Positions 22,686 through 30,164 of a stretch of DNA of 30,164 nucleotides are shown piece by piece. The stretch is taken from the NCBI GenBank assembly GCA_964432875.1, contig CAYSPJ010000058.1, positions 1 through 30,164 of the forward strand. Direction: 5' to 3'. Source of the DNA: JACJYE01 sp964432875. GTDB lineage: Bacteria; Bacteroidota; Bacteroidia; Chitinophagales; Saprospiraceae. The notes below the pieces were generated by a model, which saw only the letters and a program-made list of their open reading frames with translations, was not told the DNA's origin and did no database searches. The stretch's first letter is position 1. The number at the start of each line of letters is the position of its first letter. The translations under genes were made by a program, and so were the position numbers.

Positions 22686-24377
22686 TCAATCCCGCAGCTC
22701 ATACTTCGCCAATAAAGCCCGCATCCGGGGCGTATCCTTATGCTGCCGGTAGGGCGCCTCCTCCCAGGACAACTGCTGGGGTCGGAAGCCTTTAGCCAGG
22801 GCCGTTTCCAAGTGCTCGTAAAACTTATCTTCATCACCCTGAAAGGCATAGCATTCTGCCAGGGTGGTGTATAAATGCGAGGCATAAGGGGCAATCTCGA
22901 GAGCCTGCCGGATTTTCGCTATCCCCTGCTCGTGCCTCCCCAATTGGTTGCAAGACATGGCGCTGATGTTGAGCAAATTGGCATACCCCTCGTGCAAATG
23001 GGAGGGGTGATAAGCCGCCTCTTCGATGGCAATTACGGCTTCATAGTCTTTCGAGACGCGGAAGTTGGCGTTGGCATAAGCAATCGCCGCCCGCAAGTTG
23101 CCGGGGTCTAGTTGATAGGCCTTTTCCAGCGCTTCGTAAGCCGCCGTTGTATCCTTTTGGATGATGTAGCCATAGCCGCGCAGCAGATAGCCATCGGCGT
23201 TTTCTTCGGCGGCTTGCAGCGCCATCTCCGCTATCGCCAGGCCAGCCTCCTGATTCCCCTCCTGCAAGAATTTGGACTCCATCCAGCTCTGCCAAATTGA
23301 GGCATAGTGCTTGGTGTTTTCGGCAGAGCGGATGGCGCGGTAAAAGGACGTATCCGCCTCTGTCGTCCGGCCAGCCATGGTATATCGCCAGCCCAGGGTG
23401 ACGAGCGCATCGGTATGGCTGGGATTGACGCGCACAACCTCTTCCAGCCATTGCTGGGCAGTAGCAAAGTCCTCGGTCATAAAGGCCAAGGTAGCCAGGC
23501 GGTAATAGGACAGCCAATTGGCGCTGTCCTGCCGGATGGCCGAACGGAATTTATCGGCGGCGGCGGCTAGCTGGCCCTGCTCTTGCAGGGTGCTGCCCCA
23601 GGCAATATAGGCCCAAGCCCGCTCATGGGGGCGCTCGGCGATGATCGTGCGGATGACTTTGAGGGCTTCGTCGTAATTTTGCTCTTTATAGTAGATGATG
23701 GCCAGGCGGTAGGGGTCGGTGTATTCCAGCAGCTTCAGCGCCCCCTGCCGCAGCAGATCGTCCATCGCAGCGGCGAGGTCGCCTTCATGGATTTGGCTTT
23801 CGAACCGGGCCGTGGGGAAGCCGGTAAACCGCATCGTGTAGCGCAGCTTGTCCCCCGATTGGGTGATTTCGCCGGAGATTTGCTTCTGCTGCTTGCCCAG
23901 CCCTTGCCCGACATAATAGGCGATGGACTTGATCGAAATCTGGAAGCCCATCACGCTGACCTCCAGGGGTTCCTGCTCGCCGTCTTCCAGCACCAACTCA
24001 TCTTCCTTGATGGAGCTAGCCTCCTCTTTCACCGCTTTGATGGCATCCTGCAGGTGGAGCGCCACCACATGCCCGGTGAAGCCGCTCTGCTCCAGTAATT
24101 CTGGCACCGCGACGGGCGCGATGACGAATCCATCCGACTTGATAATGCGCCAGGTGACCATCAGCGCAAAGACGATCAGCACAATCCCTCCCAAACGTAG
24201 CAAAATGCCCAGCGCGACCGTCAGCCAATCGTCGGCGACTTTCAGATCGAGCTGCCGCCATAGCCGGGCCAGCGCGCGGGGGAGGTGCGGCAGCGCCTTT
24301 CTCGCTGGATGCCATAGGCGGGAGATGGTGGTTGATAAAGCGCTTGGTGGTGTTTGAGTGGTTTCAGACTCGGTCAT
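22686..24377 (-). CDS. TPR-repeat membrane protein
   Basis: A 563-residue protein with a Pro/Arg-rich cytoplasmic N-terminus, one membrane helix (about 56-77, LGILLRLGGIVLIVFALMVTW) and an extracytoplasmic part. Residues about 85-215 form a domain of unknown type (PELLEQSGFTGHVVALHLQDAI, ISGEITQSGDKLRYTMRF). From about 215 onwards there are about nine TPR-like repeats, such as NYDEALKVIRTIIAERPHERAWAYIAWG and AAYEALEKAYQLDPGNLRAAIAYANANF. TPRs mediate protein-protein contacts; no enzyme motif was seen. It has a strong promoter with both boxes and is convergent with the DUF4276 gene, divergent from the tricorn gene. Partner unknown. Confidence 0.88.
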   Translation of the reverse strand: MTESETTQTPPSALSTTISRLWHPARKALPHLPRALARLWRQLDLKVADDWLTVALGILLRLGGIVLIVFALMVTWRIIKSDGFVIAPVAVPELLEQSGFTGHVVALHLQDAIKAVKEEASSIKEDELVLEDGEQEPLEVSVMGFQISIKSIAYYVGQGLGKQQKQISGEITQSGDKLRYTMRFTGFPTARFESQIHEGDLAAAMDDLLRQGALKLLEYTDPYRLAIIYYKEQNYDEALKVIRTIIAERPHERAWAYIAWGSTLQEQGQLAAAADKFRSAIRQDSANWLSYYRLATLAFMTEDFATAQQWLEEVVRVNPSHTDALVTLGWRYTMAGRTTEADTSFYRAIRSAENTKHYASIWQSWMESKFLQEGNQEAGLAIAEMALQAAEENADGYLLRGYGYIIQKDTTAAYEALEKAYQLDPGNLRAAIAYANANFRVSKDYEAVIAIEEAAYHPSHLHEGYANLLNISAMSCNQLGRHEQGIAKIRQALEIAPYASHLYTTLAECYAFQGDEDKFYEHLETALAKGFRPQQLSWEEAPYRQHKDTPRMRALLAKYELRD

Positions 24378-24407
24378 AAGGTGTTAGGTTTTGTTTTTCA
24401 TCAGTAG

Positions 24408-24437
24408 CAAAGATAAAAAAAACGCTCCCCATTCAAA
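24408..24437 (-). promoter_or_regulatory. Complete Bacteroidota promoter for the TPR gene
   Basis: On the minus strand TTTG (24437-24434), an 18-base spacer, then TATCTTTG (24415-24408). Both boxes match the Bacteroidota consensus. Transcription should begin near 24401, about 25 bases before the start codon. Confidence 0.65.
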
Positions 24438-24679
24438 AAACCTCTCTGGCTGTTCACACGCTTGCCGAGCGCAAGGTGGTCGGAAGGAAACTGTCAGCAC
24501 GGGTCAACTGCCCACGTAGCGGCTGCTTGTGCTGCCGAAAACCGCTTGACCACAGAGCGAAGCAGCGCAAGCTCGGGCTATCCAATTCTTCCTGACGCCC
24601 GCTCTTCTCCCTACTCCACTTTCGTATAGCCAATCCTCCTCTTCGTCTAGCACTAACCTACTTTTGTTTTGGGATTACT

Positions 24680-24687
24680 TATCTTTG
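24680..24687 (+). promoter_or_regulatory. -7 box (TATCTTTG) for the tricorn gene
   Basis: TATCTTTG matches TAnnTTTG exactly, 25 bases before the start codon. TTTG copies upstream are at the wrong spacing for a -33 box. Confidence 0.5.
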
Positions 24688-24712
24688 TTTCCTAACCAAA
24701 TCATCCGACGCC

Positions 24713-27700
24713 ATGAGACATTACCTTATCTTCTCTCTCCTCTGCCTAGTGGCGCAAGCCCTGGCCCAACCCGTCAATCCCATCATGCGCTACCCCGATG
24801 TGTCAGAGCAGCACATCGTTTTCGCCTTTGCCAATGACCTTTGGCTCGTGCCCAAGGAAGGCGGGCTAGCCACCAAACTGAGCTCCCCACCCGGGCCGGA
24901 GAGCTGGGCCAAGTTCTCCCCCGACGGGCAGAGCATCGCCTTCACTGGCAATTACGATGGCACGCAAAACCTCTACCGCATCTCCGTCAACGGCGGGCTG
25001 CCCGTGCAACTGACCTTCCACGGCATGCCCGAGCGGATGATCGAGTGGTATCCCGACGGACAGCACCTCCTTTTCGCCTCCTCCATGTACAGCGGCAAGC
25101 AGCGCTTCAACCAGTTTTACAAACTCCCCGTCGCAGGCGGCTTACCCCAAGCCCTGCCCATCGCTCACGCCGAGATGGGCAGCATCTCGCCGGATGGGTC
25201 CAAGATCGCCTTTACCGACAAGACCCGCCTCTTCCGCACCTGGAAGCGCTATCGCGGCGGCATGGCGGCCGACCTGCTCATCTTCGATTTAAATAATAAC
25301 ACCAGCGAGCGCATCAGCCGCACGGACTCCAACGACGAGCTGCCGATGTGGTGCGGCGATAAAATCTATTACCTCTCAGACCAGGGCAAGGGTAGCCGCT
25401 ACAACCTCTGGCGCTACGATTTGAATGCCAAAACCCACCGCCAGGTCACTAATTTCGAGGATTGGGATGTGCACTTCCCCTCCGCCGGACCTCAGGACAT
25501 CGTCTTCGAAGCCGGCGGCGACCTCTACCTCCTCAACCTGACTGACGAAAGCCTGCGCCGGGTGGACATCCGCATCGTGGCAGACTTTGAGGAGCTCAAG
25601 CCCCGACTGGTCGAAACCAAGGACCAGCTCCGGCATGTCCACCTTGCCCCCGACGGGAAGCGCATCGTGGCGGAAGCCCGAGGCGAGCTGTACAGCCTCC
25701 CGGCAGAAAAGGGCGCTACCCTCAACCTCAGTCAGGCGAGCGGCACCGCCGAGCGCTACCCCGCTTGGTCGCCCGACGGCCTTTCCATCGCTTACTGGAG
25801 CGACGAAAGCGGCGAGTATGACCTCTACGTGCGCGACCTGAAGTCGGGCAGCCGCCGAAAAATCGCCGCGTTCAAAGACGGCTACCGCTACCGCCTGCAC
25901 TGGTCGCCCGACAGCAAAAAGCTGGCCTGGATCGATCAGGCGCTGAACGTACAGTTGGCAGACGTAGCTACCGGACAAATCAAAAATATCGCCAGGCAAA
26001 AGAGCATGAGCCACTTTGGGCTGGTCAATTTCGCCCTCTCCTGGTCGCCCGACAGCCGCTGGCTTGCCTTTGATCTGCAACAAGACAACCGCATGAATGC
26101 CATCGGCCTCTACCGCCTCAGCGACAGCCGCCTACACACCCTATCTGGTGGCTTGTACGACCTTAGCCAGCCCGTCTTCGACCCAGACGGCAAGTACCTC
26201 TATGTCATTACCCCCAATACCTTCCAGCCCACCTACAGCAGCTTCGACAACAGTTTTGTCTATGCCAACAGCCAGCGAATCGGCGCGTTTACCCTGCAAA
26301 AGGGCACCGCTTCGCCTCTGGCACCTGAAAGCGATGAGGTGGACCTCAAAGCGGCGGAAGAGAAAAAGGAAAACGGCGAAAAAGAGAAAGCTGAAACGCC
26401 CAATGTGGACATCGATTTGGAGGGCCTCGCTTCTCGCCTGGTTATCTTGCCCCCCGAGGCTGGCAACTATGGCCATCTGGCGGCAGCCAGCGGCAAAGTC
26501 GTCTATCTGAAACAGCCCCCCAGCGGGCAGCAGGGCACCAAGCCCAGCCTGAAGTACTACGATTTGAAAGAAAGGGAGGAAAAGGCCATCATCGAAGAGG
26601 TGAACGATTTCCAGCTCTCGGCCGACGGCAAAAAGCTGCTCGTGTCCAAAGAGCAGCAAATGGCCATCATCGAGCTTGCCGAAGGGCAAAAAATGGAGAA
26701 ACAAGTGGACTTCAGCCAAATGCGGCTGACCCTAGACCCCGCCCGCGAGTGGCAGCAGCTATTCAACGACGTTTGGCGCTTCCAAAGAGACTTTTTCTAC
26801 GACAAAAACATGCACGGCCTGGATTGGCCCGCAGTGAAGGAGCACTACCAAAGCCTGCTGACCCGCGCTTGCAGCCGTGCAGACGTCAACTACGTCATCG
26901 GCGAGATGATCGCCGAGCTGGACGCCTCTCACGCTTACCGCTCCGGCGGAGATATGTTTGAGGAGGAACGCCAGGACAAGGTGGGATACCTGGGCATCAA
27001 CTGGGAAAAACACGACGGACACTACCGCATCGGCAAAATCGTCAAAGCCGCACCCTGGGATACCGAGGTGCGCTCTCCCCTGGCCGAGCCGGGCGTGGGC
27101 ATTGCTGAGGGCGATTACATCCTGGCGGTCAATGGCCTACCGATTTCCGGGTTGCCCAGCCCCTACGCCGCCTTCTGGGGCCTAGCCGGCAAAACCGTGG
27201 AGCTGACTACCAACCGCGAGCCCAAGCTCGAGGGGGCGAAAAAGACCCTGGTCAAAACCCTGGACGACGAGACCCGCCTCCGCAACCTGGCCTGGATCGA
27301 GGCCAACCGCCAGTACGTGGATGCCCGCTCGGGTGGCCGCATCGGCTACATCTATGTACCTTCTACCGGCTTGGACGGCCAGGAGGAGCTGGTGCGCATG
27401 TTCTACGGCCAATACACCAAAGACGCCTTGATTATTGACGAGCGTTTCAACAACGGCGGACAAATACCCGACCGCTTCATCGAGTTGCTCAACCGCCCGC
27501 CACTAGCCTTCTGGAAAACCCGCGATGGGGTGGACTGGCAGTGGCCGCCCGTGTCCCATTTCGGCCCCAAAGCCATGCTCATCAACGGCTGGAGCGGTTC
27601 GGGCGGTGATGCTTTCCCCGATTACTTCCGCCAAGCGGGCCTGGGGCCCCTCATCGGCACCCGCACCTGGGGCGGGCTGATTGGCATCTCCGGCACGCCA

Positions 27701-27943
27701 GAGCTGGTAGACGGCGGCTTCGTCTCCGTGCCCACCTTCCGCATGTTCCAGCCCGACGGGCAGTGGTTCGCCGAAGGCCACGGCGTCGATCCCGACATCG
27801 AGGTGCTGGAGGATTACACCGCCCTGGCCCAGGGCCGCGATGCCCAGCTCGACAAAGCCATCGAGCTAATGCTCCAGGCGCTGGAAACGCAGCCTTTTGT
27901 CGCCCCTGCCGCCCCCCCAATGGAGGACCGGTCGGGGAATTGA
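24713..27943 (+). CDS. Tricorn-type serine protease (S41 family)
   Basis: A 1076-residue exported protease. Residues 1-19 are a signal peptide (ending ALAQ). Then come two WD40/PD40-like beta-propellers (about 25-300 and 310-520) with repeated SPDG/SPDS motifs, a Lys/Glu-rich linker (about 545-565), a helical C1 region, a PDZ domain (about 750-850) and the C2 catalytic region. Catalytic residues align with tricorn of Thermoplasma: S739-H740 (ASHAYRSGG), nucleophile S963 (GWSGSGGDAF) and E1021 (FAEGHGVDPD). All are present, so it should be active. In Bacteroidota such proteins act in the periplasm or at the surface in peptide breakdown. It stands alone with its own promoter. Confidence 0.95.
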   Translation: MRHYLIFSLLCLVAQALAQPVNPIMRYPDVSEQHIVFAFANDLWLVPKEGGLATKLSSPPGPESWAKFSPDGQSIAFTGNYDGTQNLYRISVNGGLPVQLTFHGMPERMIEWYPDGQHLLFASSMYSGKQRFNQFYKLPVAGGLPQALPIAHAEMGSISPDGSKIAFTDKTRLFRTWKRYRGGMAADLLIFDLNNNTSERISRTDSNDELPMWCGDKIYYLSDQGKGSRYNLWRYDLNAKTHRQVTNFEDWDVHFPSAGPQDIVFEAGGDLYLLNLTDESLRRVDIRIVADFEELKPRLVETKDQLRHVHLAPDGKRIVAEARGELYSLPAEKGATLNLSQASGTAERYPAWSPDGLSIAYWSDESGEYDLYVRDLKSGSRRKIAAFKDGYRYRLHWSPDSKKLAWIDQALNVQLADVATGQIKNIARQKSMSHFGLVNFALSWSPDSRWLAFDLQQDNRMNAIGLYRLSDSRLHTLSGGLYDLSQPVFDPDGKYLYVITPNTFQPTYSSFDNSFVYANSQRIGAFTLQKGTASPLAPESDEVDLKAAEEKKENGEKEKAETPNVDIDLEGLASRLVILPPEAGNYGHLAAASGKVVYLKQPPSGQQGTKPSLKYYDLKEREEKAIIEEVNDFQLSADGKKLLVSKEQQMAIIELAEGQKMEKQVDFSQMRLTLDPAREWQQLFNDVWRFQRDFFYDKNMHGLDWPAVKEHYQSLLTRACSRADVNYVIGEMIAELDASHAYRSGGDMFEEERQDKVGYLGINWEKHDGHYRIGKIVKAAPWDTEVRSPLAEPGVGIAEGDYILAVNGLPISGLPSPYAAFWGLAGKTVELTTNREPKLEGAKKTLVKTLDDETRLRNLAWIEANRQYVDARSGGRIGYIYVPSTGLDGQEELVRMFYGQYTKDALIIDERFNNGGQIPDRFIELLNRPPLAFWKTRDGVDWQWPPVSHFGPKAMLINGWSGSGGDAFPDYFRQAGLGPLIGTRTWGGLIGISGTPELVDGGFVSVPTFRMFQPDGQWFAEGHGVDPDIEVLEDYTALAQGRDAQLDKAIELMLQALETQPFVAPAAPPMEDRSGN

Positions 27944-28024
27944 GGGTTGGTGTTTGGTGGGCAAGCGCCATCGGCATCATATTCAAAGGTGCGGTGCTGA
28001 GGAGAGGAGGCTTAATCGGCGCAG

Positions 28025-28044
28025 CCCCAAAGGATGATTTGGGG
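28025..28044 (+). other. Hairpin after the tricorn gene
   Basis: CCCCAAA and TTTGGGG form a perfect 7-bp stem with a 6-base loop, 82 bases after the tricorn stop. No T-tract follows, so it is only a possible terminator. Confidence 0.3.
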
Positions 28045-28065
28045 GAAACATGGAGTTATGCACAG

Positions 28066-28093
28066 AAAAGACGGCCTCACCCCAACAGCCGTC
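28066..28093 (-). terminator. Terminator of the glycosyltransferase gene
   Basis: GACGGC (28070-28075) pairs with GCCGTC (28088-28093) around a 12-base loop. On the minus strand the stem is followed by TTTTCTGT. The hairpin overlaps the last codons of the gene. Confidence 0.5.
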
Positions 28094-28769
28094 CATAAAG
28101 CGCTTTAAGCGCTTGCGGCTCGGCTAACCCCCAGGACCAGAGGTTATAGACCAGCATGTTGGCCAACTGCACGCGCAGCCAACTGTTGCGTTCATATTTG
28201 CGGGCCGAGACCAGGCACTTGCAGGGCAGCATGGCAAAATCGTAACCTGCCTGCCGGGCGCGGCGCAGGAAGTCGTATTCCTCCATGATAGGCAATTCAG
28301 GCTGGTACCCCCCCAGCTCGAAATAAGTCTCCCGGCGGATGAAGAAAGTGCGGTCACCTCCTTGGGTGAAAAACCAGCGGTAGCGGGTGAAGAAAGCGTT
28401 GCAGCGCAGCAGCAGGCGGGGCGAATCGAAATCGTACTGAAAATTGCCCATCTGCCAGCCCTGTGCCAGGGTTTGTGCGATATCAGCAGCGAAAGTATCC
28501 GGCGGGAGGGTGTCTGCGTGGACGAAGTAGAGGATTTCGCCGCTGCTCTGCCGGGCACCATAATCCAATTGTGCCCCGCGCCCCTTTTGGGGCGACAAAA
28601 GCACTTCCGCGCCAGCTTCCTGTGCTAAGCGGGCCGTATCGTCCTGGCTGCCGCCATCGATTACCAGCAGCTCGGCTAGATGCTCGCCTCCATACCGGGC
28701 GATGTGCTCCAGCGTCCTGCTGATATAGCGGGCTTCATTTAAGGTTGGGATAATGACGGATAATTTCAT
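28077..28769 (-). CDS. TIGR04283-like family 2 glycosyltransferase
   Basis: A 230-residue GT-A fold glycosyltransferase. The N-terminus is MKLSVIIPTLNEARYISRTL, followed by VIDGGSQDDT (36-45), the GRGAQLDYGA nucleotide-binding loop, the metal site FVHADTLPP (HAD, 84-86) and a GGDRTFFIRRETYFELGGY segment with PIMEEYDFLRRARQAG. This pattern is that of the TIGR04283 family, named for arsenosugar biosynthesis. The usual partners (ArsM, radical-SAM ArsS) are not in this window, so the arsenosugar role is uncertain here. It follows the coiled-coil gene by 8 bases, indicating one operon. Confidence 0.9.
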   Translation of the reverse strand: MKLSVIIPTLNEARYISRTLEHIARYGGEHLAELLVIDGGSQDDTARLAQEAGAEVLLSPQKGRGAQLDYGARQSSGEILYFVHADTLPPDTFAADIAQTLAQGWQMGNFQYDFDSPRLLLRCNAFFTRYRWFFTQGGDRTFFIRRETYFELGGYQPELPIMEEYDFLRRARQAGYDFAMLPCKCLVSARKYERNSWLRVQLANMLVYNLWSWGLAEPQALKALYGRLLG

Positions 28770-28777
28770 GGGGCCTT

Positions 28778-29725
28778 TTATTCCTTATCCCCCCTGCTGC
28801 GTTCCATCGGCACGCCCACCACGCCAGATTTATCAATGGCCTTGAGCGCGATATCGCGTACTTGCTGACCCGCCTGATCAGTTTTGGTGGACAGGGCAGC
28901 AATCAGTTCCTGTTGTTCTTTCACTTTGCCTTCCAGCGATTGGATCATCTGGTCGCGTAGTTTCAGCTCTGCTTCCAGGTCTTTGGTCGTGAGCTTTTGC
29001 TGGTATTCGAATTCGCGGCTCAGCCGTTCCTGGACAGCTTTTTCAGCCTGCTGCACCGCGCTATTTAGGCGGGCGTCAAAGCCTTCGCTCTCTTTGCGCA
29101 GGCGCTTGAGTTCCTCTTCCTGGGCAGCGACGGCCTGCTCGCGTTCGGCGATGTTTTTCTCGAAGACTATTTTCTTTTCCGCCAGCTCCTTTTCCAGTTT
29201 AGCCTTCTGCTCGTTGTAAGCATCCTGTTCATTGCGGCGCTTGAGCTTCAGGTTGTAATCAAAAGCCTCCTGCTCGCGGGCCCAGCGGGTGCGGGTTTCT
29301 TCGATTTCGGCATCCAGGGACTGGCGCCGATCGGCAATCTCCTGTTCCAGCTTGCCCTTGGCCTGGCGATGAGCAGCGACGAGCGCTTCCAGGCTTTCTG
29401 CTTCGGCTTTAATCTGATGCAGGGTCTGCAATTCCTGCTGCAGCAGGGTGGCACCCTGGCGCAAGGCCTCGTACTTCTGCTGTTCTTCCGCCAGTTTTTC
29501 CTCTATCTCATCTAGTTGATCGTTCAGCGCTTTGCGGATCTGCTGCAGGTTGAGCGTGGCGGCACCCTGGGCAGCGCTCTTCGCTTTTTCCAATAGGGAT
29601 TGCTTCTTCTCCAGCTCCTGCCGCAACACGGTGCTTTCCTTGCGCTCCTGCTTGATCTGCTCCAGCAGTGTCTCGTAGGCTTCCAGGATTTGCGCTTTGG
29701 TGCTAGAATTCGTCACTTGTGCCAT
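28778..29725 (-). CDS. Long coiled-coil protein of unknown function
   Basis: A 315-residue soluble protein. Almost all of it (about 15-285) is charged, Glu/Lys/Gln/Leu-rich heptad sequence, typical of a long coiled coil, for example QEEELKRLRKESEGFDARL. There is no signal peptide or membrane segment. The C-terminus, VRDIALKAIDKSGVVGVPMERSR, is not coiled coil and may be a contact site. It is the first gene of a two-gene unit with the glycosyltransferase, with a TACATTTG box upstream. No function can be given. Confidence 0.85.
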   Translation of the reverse strand: MAQVTNSSTKAQILEAYETLLEQIKQERKESTVLRQELEKKQSLLEKAKSAAQGAATLNLQQIRKALNDQLDEIEEKLAEEQQKYEALRQGATLLQQELQTLHQIKAEAESLEALVAAHRQAKGKLEQEIADRRQSLDAEIEETRTRWAREQEAFDYNLKLKRRNEQDAYNEQKAKLEKELAEKKIVFEKNIAEREQAVAAQEEELKRLRKESEGFDARLNSAVQQAEKAVQERLSREFEYQQKLTTKDLEAELKLRDQMIQSLEGKVKEQQELIAALSTKTDQAGQQVRDIALKAIDKSGVVGVPMERSRGDKE

Positions 29726-29760
29726 AAGATGATTAGGTGATAAGGTGATGGAATCTCAGC

Positions 29761-29768
29761 CAAATGTA
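29761..29768 (-). promoter_or_regulatory. -7 box (TACATTTG) for the coiled-coil operon
   Basis: Minus-strand TACATTTG matches TAnnTTTG, 36 bases before the start codon. No -33 TTG was seen. Confidence 0.45.
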
Positions 29769-30004
29769 CAAAAAAGTATGATGTGGATAAATCGCTCCAC
29801 GTATTTAAGCGCGAATTTAGATACCTAGGATTGCAGCATATTAGACTTGTACTGGGCAGCGGCAGCGGGTAGTGGGGGCGTTTGCCACTCGCCAAGCCAG
29901 CTGCCGAGCACCAGGCACAATCAACGGGCGGCTATGCGCTCGCTGATTGCACTGACGGTGGCGCTTGGCCCATGATGCCGCTGGGGCTAGTGCAGTTGGC
30001 GGTA

Positions 30005-30039
30005 GGCAGTTGGCAGTTGGCAGTTGGCAGTTGGCAGTC
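30005..30039. repeat. Tandem GGCAGTT heptamers
   Basis: Four exact GGCAGTT units and a fifth ending in C lie side by side. Related GGCAGTG and GGCCGTT units recur at 30080-30113. Confidence 0.9.
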
Positions 30040-30089
30040 GCTCAGGGGATATCCCGGACGAGCGCAGCGAGAGCGGGATGGCAGTTGGC
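30034..30089. repeat. 56-bp repeat, copy 1
   Basis: This segment matches 30109-30164 at 53 of 56 positions. It contains the GC-rich core GACGAGCGCAGCGAGAG flanked by CCCG and CGGG, which can form an imperfect hairpin. Confidence 0.85.
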
Positions 30090-30108
30090 CGTTGGCAGTG
30101 GGCAGTGG

Positions 30109-30164
30109 GCAGTCGCTCGGGGGACATCCCGGACGAGCGCAGCGAGAGCGGGAAGGCAGTTGGC
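30109..30164. repeat. 56-bp repeat, copy 2 (cut by the window end)
   Basis: Second copy, 75 bases after the first, differing at three positions. It reaches the last base of the window, so the array may continue. Confidence 0.85.

Larger units (their letters stand above)
24378..24712. other. Divergent intergenic region between TPR and tricorn genes
   Basis: These 335 bases hold the TPR promoter (24408-24437) at the left and the tricorn promoter (24680-24687) at the right. The middle part has a short CTTGC/GCAAG hairpin but no open frame, RNA gene or repeat I could support. Confidence 0.6.
29726..30164. other. Gene-free right end with repeats
   Basis: These 439 bases contain the coiled-coil promoter region at the left, then a GC-rich stretch with no plausible gene, and from about 29991 repeats based on GGCAGTT and a 56-bp unit up to the window end. 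Confidence 0.75.

Noticed and set aside
22360..22689. Minus-strand frame of 109 codons between DUF4276 and TPR genes
   Set aside because: It overlaps the DUF4276 gene and the terminator hairpin and has no recognisable signal or domain.
24440..24660. Small RNA between the TPR and tricorn genes
   Set aside because: Some short inverted repeats exist, but there is no promoter-terminator pair or known RNA pattern.
25376..26083. Minus-strand open frame of 235 codons
   Set aside because: It is antisense to the propeller region of the tricorn gene and shows no motif of its own.
28379..28769. Firm arsenosugar assignment for the glycosyltransferase
   Set aside because: Family pattern fits, but none of the pathway partners is in the window.
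30005..30164. CRISPR array at the right end
   Set aside because: Repeats are tandem or only two copies, the intervening sequence is itself repetitive, and no cas gene is present.

Overview
The window looks like a draft contig from a member of the Bacteroidota, perhaps a saprospirian relative. Reasons: a protein ending in a type IX secretion sorting domain, an AraC regulator with a 7-helix membrane sensor, a tricorn-type protease, Sec/lipoprotein-type NosZ, several TAnnTTTG (-7) promoter boxes, and weak Shine-Dalgarno sequences. Placement below phylum is a guess. There is one 100-N assembly gap (16352-16451), and both window ends lie in tandem repeats of 7-bp units, so they are probably contig ends.

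Left part (1-3800): a heptamer array running into the 3' end of a SWIM/SNF2 helicase gene (minus), a 53-codon remnant of a TonB-dependent receptor with a clear terminator, and an iron-sulfur repair protein (Ric/ScdA/YtfE type).

Centre (3900-13350): a clade II (atypical) nitrous oxide reductase locus. On the minus strand, in order of transcription, lie nosZ, a 4-TM membrane protein, nosL, a fasciclin-domain lipoprotein, nosD, nosF and nosY, then ric. Divergent from nosZ on the plus strand are a 3-Cys Rrf2 regulator, a lipoprotein cytochrome c and a 12-TM His-rich protein that resembles NnrS/heme-copper oxidase subunit I. NosZ reduces N2O to N2. NosDFY and NosL support copper-site assembly. The cytochrome is a likely electron donor, the Rrf2 protein a likely NO/Fe-S sensor, and Ric repairs nitrosatively damaged centres. 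The nosZ-rrf2 intergenic region holds a Crp/Fnr-like dyad, a palindrome inside the rrf2 promoter, and one copy of a 33-bp repeat whose second copy precedes the cytochrome gene.

Right part (13355-30164): a T9SS cargo protein, an AI-2E family permease, an unknown exported protein broken by the gap, a DUF6544-like protein, an Acg-type nitroreductase, and an AraC regulator (all minus). Three AAAGTGAG repeats spaced two helical turns apart lie between the regulator and the nitroreductase gene. Next comes a plus-strand AAA ATPase + DUF4276 pair with ATGA coupling (possible defence module), then a TPR membrane protein (minus), a tricorn protease homologue (plus), and a two-gene minus operon of a coiled-coil protein and a TIGR04283-like glycosyltransferase. 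The last 440 bases hold no gene, only repeats. No tRNA, rRNA, CRISPR array or transposase was seen.
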